A DNA stretch of 44,833 bases from contig JAAZUU010000004.1 of NCBI GenBank assembly GCA_018624035.1, positions 1 through 44,833 on the forward strand. The letters are read 5' to 3'. A model generated the notes under the pieces. The model had not been told where the DNA came from. It did not search any database and saw only the letters and a list, made by a program, of their open reading frames with translations. This document shows, piece by piece, positions 41,216-44,833 of this stretch. The position numbers and the translations under genes are program-made. Position 1 is the stretch's first letter. Each line of letters starts with the position of its first letter. Source of the DNA: Rhodobiaceae bacterium (GTDB taxonomy: Bacteria > Pseudomonadota > Alphaproteobacteria > Puniceispirillales > Puniceispirillaceae).

Positions 41216-42181
41216 GTGGCATCGACTCGCAAACTGAGCAGTGATGAAGTCAACGCCCTGATCGAGGGGCTTGGCAGCGAAAGCGCCCCGCCGTCCGCCA
41301 TTATGGATGGCGACGATGTGCGGCCTTTCCAGTTTGGTTCGGACGATCTTTCACTTCTTGGCGACTATCACGCTCTGCGCATCATCAATGAACGTTTTGC
41401 CAGGCTGGCGCGCGCGGTCTATCTGCCGATGTTGCGGATCCAGCCTCGTATTTCCTCATTCCCGCCGGAGGTTAAAACCTTTGATGAGTACACGGCCGGC
41501 ATCGAGAACTTCATGAGCCTCAGCATATCCCGTATTGAGGAATTGCGCGGCAACGTGTTGACGGTCTTCACACCGAACTTCATCTCGGTACTGACGAACA
41601 GCTATTACGGTGGCAAGATTGCCGCGTTGCCATCGAAGAAAACGGAATTCACGGCCACAGAAGAGCGCATCATAGAATTGGTCAATGATGGCCTCAATGA
41701 CACGCTCCAGGTAGCGTGGCGTGATCTGATGCAGATTACGGTGACGCATCAGAACCGCGAGATCAATCCGCAGTTCGCGTCCTTCGTGGATGGTGCGGAA
41801 CTGGTGATCATCTGTTCGTTTGTGGTCCAGCTCCCCGACACCGACGCAGCAAGTTTCGACGTGATCTATCCGCTGCAGACGCTGAAGCCGATTGCCGCAC
41901 AGCTGCGCTCGCGCCTGCAGGCCGATGTTGCCGAGGATGACCACACCTGGCGCGAAAAGATGGAACGGGCTGTTCTCAATATCCCGCTGTCGGTCACAGG
42001 ACGCCTCAGCGAACCGGTGGTATCGATGTACCAGCTGATCAACATGCAGATCGGCGACACCTTCCCCATTACGATCGGTGAGGGGGTCGAGGTCCAGATT
42101 GACGGTCAGGACGCCTTCCTTGGTGAACTTGGCGAGGTTGGTGTCAACGCCGCGATCAATTTGAAATCCCGCCTGAAATAG
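41216..42181 (+). CDS. fliM: Flagellar motor switch protein FliM
   Basis: The 321-residue protein forms the C ring and binds CheY-P. The N-terminal CheY-binding motif is LSSDEVNALIEGL. The middle domain has the FARLARAVYLPMLRIQPRIS and NLTVFT-like stretches, and the C-terminal SpoA domain ends with GEGVEVQIDGQDAFLGELG. It starts with GTG at 41216, after GAGGTAGAGAGAC. Presence of the CheY-binding site implies chemotactic control. Confidence 0.95.
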   Translation: MASTRKLSSDEVNALIEGLGSESAPPSAIMDGDDVRPFQFGSDDLSLLGDYHALRIINERFARLARAVYLPMLRIQPRISSFPPEVKTFDEYTAGIENFMSLSISRIEELRGNVLTVFTPNFISVLTNSYYGGKIAALPSKKTEFTATEERIIELVNDGLNDTLQVAWRDLMQITVTHQNREINPQFASFVDGAELVIICSFVVQLPDTDAASFDVIYPLQTLKPIAAQLRSRLQADVAEDDHTWREKMERAVLNIPLSVTGRLSEPVVSMYQLINMQIGDTFPITIGEGVEVQIDGQDAFLGELGEVGVNAAINLKSRLK

Positions 42182-42207
42182 GGTGCGAGACGCGAAAGGA
42201 ACAGACG

Positions 42208-42528
42208 ATGTCTGACGAAACCGAGGTTGCAGAACCGGCCATAGATGCTGCCACAGCTGAACGTGTCAGTGCCGAGAATATGCGACTTCTCGAGAATATC
42301 GATGTTGCCCTGACCGTCGAGGTTGGCAAGGCGGAGATCAAGATTCGCGACCTTTTGCGCTTGAATGAGGGGTCGGTGATCGAACTTGACCGTCTTGCCG
42401 GTGATCCGCTGGATATTCTGGCCAATGGCACGATGATCGCCAAGGGCGAGGTCGTGATGGTTGGCGAGAGGTTTGGAATCCGCTTCACCGAAATCGTCGA
42501 CCCGGCGGCACGGATGGAGTCAATCTAG
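42208..42528 (+). CDS. fliN: Flagellar motor switch protein FliN
   Basis: The 106-residue protein is a SpoA-domain subunit of the lower C ring. Visible features are LLENIDVALTVEVGKAEIKI, DLLRLNEGSVIELDRLAGDP and the C-terminal GEVVMVGERFGIRFTEI. Its length is typical. It follows fliM by 26 bases. A 223-base gap with a new sigma-54 promoter separates it from fliO. Confidence 0.95.
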   Translation: MSDETEVAEPAIDAATAERVSAENMRLLENIDVALTVEVGKAEIKIRDLLRLNEGSVIELDRLAGDPLDILANGTMIAKGEVVMVGERFGIRFTEIVDPAARMESI

Positions 42529-42675
42529 GCTGAAGCCGCCCATTGTCGGCATTTTGACGGCAACAGCACCCGATCCGGATAACCTGTCGGGAAACTGGCT
42601 CACTGTCGCAGCTGTTTAAAGCCGCTGGTCTGTGAATATTTAAATTTTCACCAAAAAAACAGTGCATTAGAAAGT

Positions 42676-42693
42676 CGCAGCAGAGATGCTGCG
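42676..42693. promoter_or_regulatory. Perfect dyad upstream of the fliO promoter
   Basis: CGCAGCA-GAGA-TGCTGCG is a perfect 7-bp inverted repeat ending about 5 bases before the -24 box. It is a candidate operator, analogous in place to the dyad beside the flgG promoter. Confidence 0.45.
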
Positions 42694-42697
42694 TCTT

Positions 42698-42714
42698 CTG
42701 GCACGGTCTTTGCC
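42698..42714 (+). promoter_or_regulatory. Sigma-54 promoter of fliOPQR
   Basis: CTGGCACGGTCTTTGCC is a full match to TGGCACG-N4-TTGC. The start near 42725 gives a leader of about 27 bases. It makes fliO-fliR an independent unit from fliLMN. The ORF track start at 42686 lies upstream of it. Confidence 0.92.
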
Positions 42715-42751
42715 TTTGGAATGGCGAACGCGCCACCAAGGGAGCCGTACC

Positions 42752-43195
42752 ATGCCAGTTCAGCCTGCCGTCTCGCTGGAGCAGATCGTCATCATCGTGG
42801 CGTTTCTCATGCTTCTGTTCGGGCTTACGTGGTTTATCCGGCGCCATCGTGGTGGCATCACGCGTCGCATCCATGCCGACCGGCGGATGACGCATATTGA
42901 GGATCTGTCACTGGCACCGCAGCAACGCGTTCACCTCATCGAGGTCGATGGCCGCACCTTTCTTGTTCATGCCGGCAAGGGGCATGCGGCGAGTTTCATT
43001 GCCGTTGATGGCAAGCCGGCCGAAGGCACTGCCTCGGCAAAACCGGATACGCCGCCACGTCGCAAGGGCAAGCCGGTCAGCAAGAAATCCACACCCGCGT
43101 CCGACACCGCCTCCGGCGCAAAGCCCGGAAACGCATTCGCCGCCGCTATTGCGCAGGCGCGCCGTAACAACCCTTCTGTGGAGTTTGGCAAATGA
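42752..43195 (+). CDS. fliO: Flagellar export assembly protein FliO
   Basis: From the ATG at 42752 (AGGGAG 8 bases upstream) it has 147 residues. A single membrane segment near the start (IVIIVAFLMLLFGLTWFI, residues about 11-28) is followed by a basic loop and a small beta domain ending in HLIEVDGRTFLVHAGK. A Lys/Pro/Ser-rich tail follows. FliO helps assemble the FliP ring. Its stop overlaps the fliP start by 4 bases (ATGA). Confidence 0.88.
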   Translation: MPVQPAVSLEQIVIIVAFLMLLFGLTWFIRRHRGGITRRIHADRRMTHIEDLSLAPQQRVHLIEVDGRTFLVHAGKGHAASFIAVDGKPAEGTASAKPDTPPRRKGKPVSKKSTPASDTASGAKPGNAFAAAIAQARRNNPSVEFGK

Positions 43196-43977
43196 TTTCT
43201 GCCGCCACCATACCTGTCCGGCCCCTTGTTGGGCTTGGCATCCTGGCGTCCTTCATTTTAATGACGGTTCTGCCCACCACTCCCGTTCTGGCGCAGATCG
43301 GAGGCATTCCGGCGTTCAATATCAGTGAGGGTGAAGGCGGGTCCACCTATTCCCTGTCGCTGCAGATTCTGGCCCTGATGACGGCATTGACGCTGTTGCC
43401 ATCGCTTGTTCTGGGGATGACTTCCTTTACCCGTATCATCATTGTGCTGTCGCTTTTGCGTCAGGCAATGGGTACCCAGCAGACACCGCCGAACCAGGTT
43501 CTTGTGGCGATTGCGCTGTTCCTGACCCTGTTCATCATGGCACCAACGTTTTCCACGCTGAACGTCGATGTGATCGGCCCCTATCTGGACGGCCAGTTGC
43601 CGGCGGATATGGCGTTGGCAAACGGCGCCGAGGTGATGAAGCGCTTTCTGGTGCAAAATACCCGGGTCAACGATCTGGTCATGTTCACCGAGATGATGGG
43701 CGATCAGCCCTATGCGTCGGCAGAGGACGTGCCGTTAAACGTTCTGTTGCCTGCCTTCATCACTTCGGAGTTGAAGACCGCGTTTCAGATTGGTTTCCTG
43801 CTGTTTCTGCCCTTCCTTGTGATCGATATGGTGATCGCCTCTACATTGATGTCGCTTGGCATGATGATGTTGAGCCCGATGCTTGTATCGCTTCCCTTCA
43901 AGCTTTTGCTCTTTGTCCTTGTGGATGGCTGGGCAATGACTGTCGGATCGCTTGTCGCGACCTATTCAGTGGCCTGA
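43192..43977 (+). CDS. fliP: Flagellar export gate protein FliP
   Basis: The 261-residue inner-membrane protein begins with a cleavable-type signal sequence. It then has LQILALMTALTLLPSLVLGM, the conserved TSFTRIIIVLSLLRQAMGTQQ and PPNQVLVAIALFLTLFIMAP. The periplasmic loop and two C-terminal membrane segments (including FLLFLPFLVIDMVIASTL) complete the family pattern. FliP forms the core of the export gate with FliQ and FliR. Confidence 0.96.
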   Translation: MISAATIPVRPLVGLGILASFILMTVLPTTPVLAQIGGIPAFNISEGEGGSTYSLSLQILALMTALTLLPSLVLGMTSFTRIIIVLSLLRQAMGTQQTPPNQVLVAIALFLTLFIMAPTFSTLNVDVIGPYLDGQLPADMALANGAEVMKRFLVQNTRVNDLVMFTEMMGDQPYASAEDVPLNVLLPAFITSELKTAFQIGFLLFLPFLVIDMVIASTLMSLGMMMLSPMLVSLPFKLLLFVLVDGWAMTVGSLVATYSVA

Positions 43978-44004
43978 CAGAACATGTTCAGGAAGGAGTA
44001 ACCC

Positions 44005-44271
44005 ATGGGATTTGATGCAAATGTCGAACTTTTGAGGATCGCCTTCTGGCAGATCATCATGACGGCAGGCCCGCTTCTCGCTGTGGCTCTGGCAATCGGC
44101 CTTCTGGTCGGCATCATCCAGGCGGCGACCTCGATCAACGAGATGACGCTCAGCTTTGTGCCAAAGCTGGTTGTGGTGATCCTGACCTTTGGCATGCTGT
44201 CGACCTTCATGCTGACGCAGCTGTCGGACTTCTTCATCTTCACCTTCGACCAGATCGCCCAGGTGGGCTAG
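44005..44271 (+). CDS. fliQ: Flagellar export gate protein FliQ
   Basis: The 88-residue protein has two membrane segments (TAGPLLAVALAIGLLVGIIQ and VVVILTFGMLSTFML) separated by the polar AATSINEMTLSFVPK loop, the FliQ hallmark. GGAAGGAG precedes the ATG. The stop is 7 bases from the fliR ATG. Confidence 0.96.
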   Translation: MGFDANVELLRIAFWQIIMTAGPLLAVALAIGLLVGIIQAATSINEMTLSFVPKLVVVILTFGMLSTFMLTQLSDFFIFTFDQIAQVG

Positions 44272-44278
44272 ACACCTC

Positions 44279-44833
44279 ATGTTGGGAATGGCGACATCAC
44301 AGGTGATGCAGATGCCGGGTGTCGATCTGCAACTGGTGATGGAAATGCTTCTGCAGTACTTCCTTGCCAGCCTGCGGATTGGTGCCTTCCTGTTGTCGGC
44401 GCCGTTGTTTGGTGCCAGATGGCTTCCCCTGCAGGCTCGGATCATCATGGCGCTCAGTATTGGTGCGGCGGTGGTCAGCCTTGTGCCACCAATGGATGTG
44501 AACTTGCTGACATCCTCTATTGGAATGGCGATGATCTTCATCGAGATTGCCGTCGGCCTGACCGCGGGACTGACCCTGACGATCTGGTTTGCGGCGATGC
44601 TGATGGCAGGCGAGAAGATAGCTCACAGTTCCGGCCTTGGCTTTGCAGCGCAAGTTGATCCGATGACTGGCGCAAATACTCCGGTTGTCAGCCAAATTCT
44701 CTATCTCTTTCTTCTTGTTGTTTTCCTTTCGGTGGATGGGCATCTGTTCGCCATTGCGACCATGATTGAAAGCTACCGTATTCTCCCGCTTGGCACGCCA
44801 CTTGCGCCCGATGTGCTGGTGGCTGCCGGGATC
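44279..44833 (+). CDS. fliR: Flagellar export gate protein FliR, N-terminal part
   Basis: The frame is open from the ATG at 44279 to the window end (185 codons), so the gene is cut by the window and not broken. Membrane segments and the conserved GFAAQVDPMTGANTPVVSQ, followed by LYLFLLVVFLSVDGHLF, identify FliR. It joins FliP and FliQ in the export gate. The ORF track misses it because no stop is present. No clear ribosome site precedes the ATG, which suggests coupling with fliQ. Confidence 0.94.
   Translation, partial: MLGMATSQVMQMPGVDLQLVMEMLLQYFLASLRIGAFLLSAPLFGARWLPLQARIIMALSIGAAVVSLVPPMDVNLLTSSIGMAMIFIEIAVGLTAGLTLTIWFAAMLMAGEKIAHSSGLGFAAQVDPMTGANTPVVSQILYLFLLVVFLSVDGHLFAIATMIESYRILPLGTPLAPDVLVAAGI

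Overview
The window is a flagellar gene cluster of an alphaproteobacterium, with a surface-glycan island sitting between two groups of flagellar genes. Rod, hook, ring, switch and export genes look alphaproteobacterial, GC content is moderate by eye, and most start sites carry clear Shine-Dalgarno sequences. The lineage is inferred from protein flavour only (a marine Rhodospirillales/SAR116-like bacterium is one possibility); there is no rRNA or other marker gene here.

Layout. 1-8.5 kb (+): the end of flgE, then flgF, flgG, flgH, flgI, a muramidase-less flgJ, a very large flgK and flgL, closed by a terminator. 8.6-28.7 kb: the island. It holds a GT-A-like protein, a TPR-glycosyltransferase fusion, flagellin (fliC), an unknown gene, the filament cap fliD, a CLC anion transporter, a DUF5672-type glycosyltransferase, the dTDP-rhamnose operon rmlACDB, a GT4 glycosyltransferase, a LicD-type phosphotransferase, a SAM methyltransferase, a CDP-glycerol glycerophosphotransferase-like protein, a TagD-like cytidylyltransferase, a broken RgpF-type gene, a conserved hypothetical gene and a small ORF. 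28.8-29.6 kb: fliS and a fliT-like gene. 29.6-32.2 kb: two divergent sigma-54 activators (FleQ-like and FleT-like). 32.2-44.8 kb (+): fliE, F, G, H, I, J, K, L, M, N, O, P, Q and the start of fliR, cut by the window end.

Main result. Searching by eye for the sigma-54 -24/-12 signature (GG-N10-GC, here close to YGGCAYN-N4-TTGC) finds near-consensus promoters before flgG, fleT, fliO and fliD. It also finds them before six units of the glycan island: the GT-A-like gene, the TPR-GT, the DUF5672 gene, the GT4 gene, the CDP-glycerol transferase/methyltransferase/licD operon and the TagD-like gene. A further one precedes the conserved hypothetical gene at 27.4 kb. The CLC gene and the unknown gene beside fliC lack one. 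The sequence therefore suggests that a rhamnose plus phospho-polyol glycan pathway is expressed with the flagellum and probably decorates flagellin or a flagellum-associated surface structure. Several start codons were reassigned because the longer ORF-track starts lie in or upstream of these promoters.
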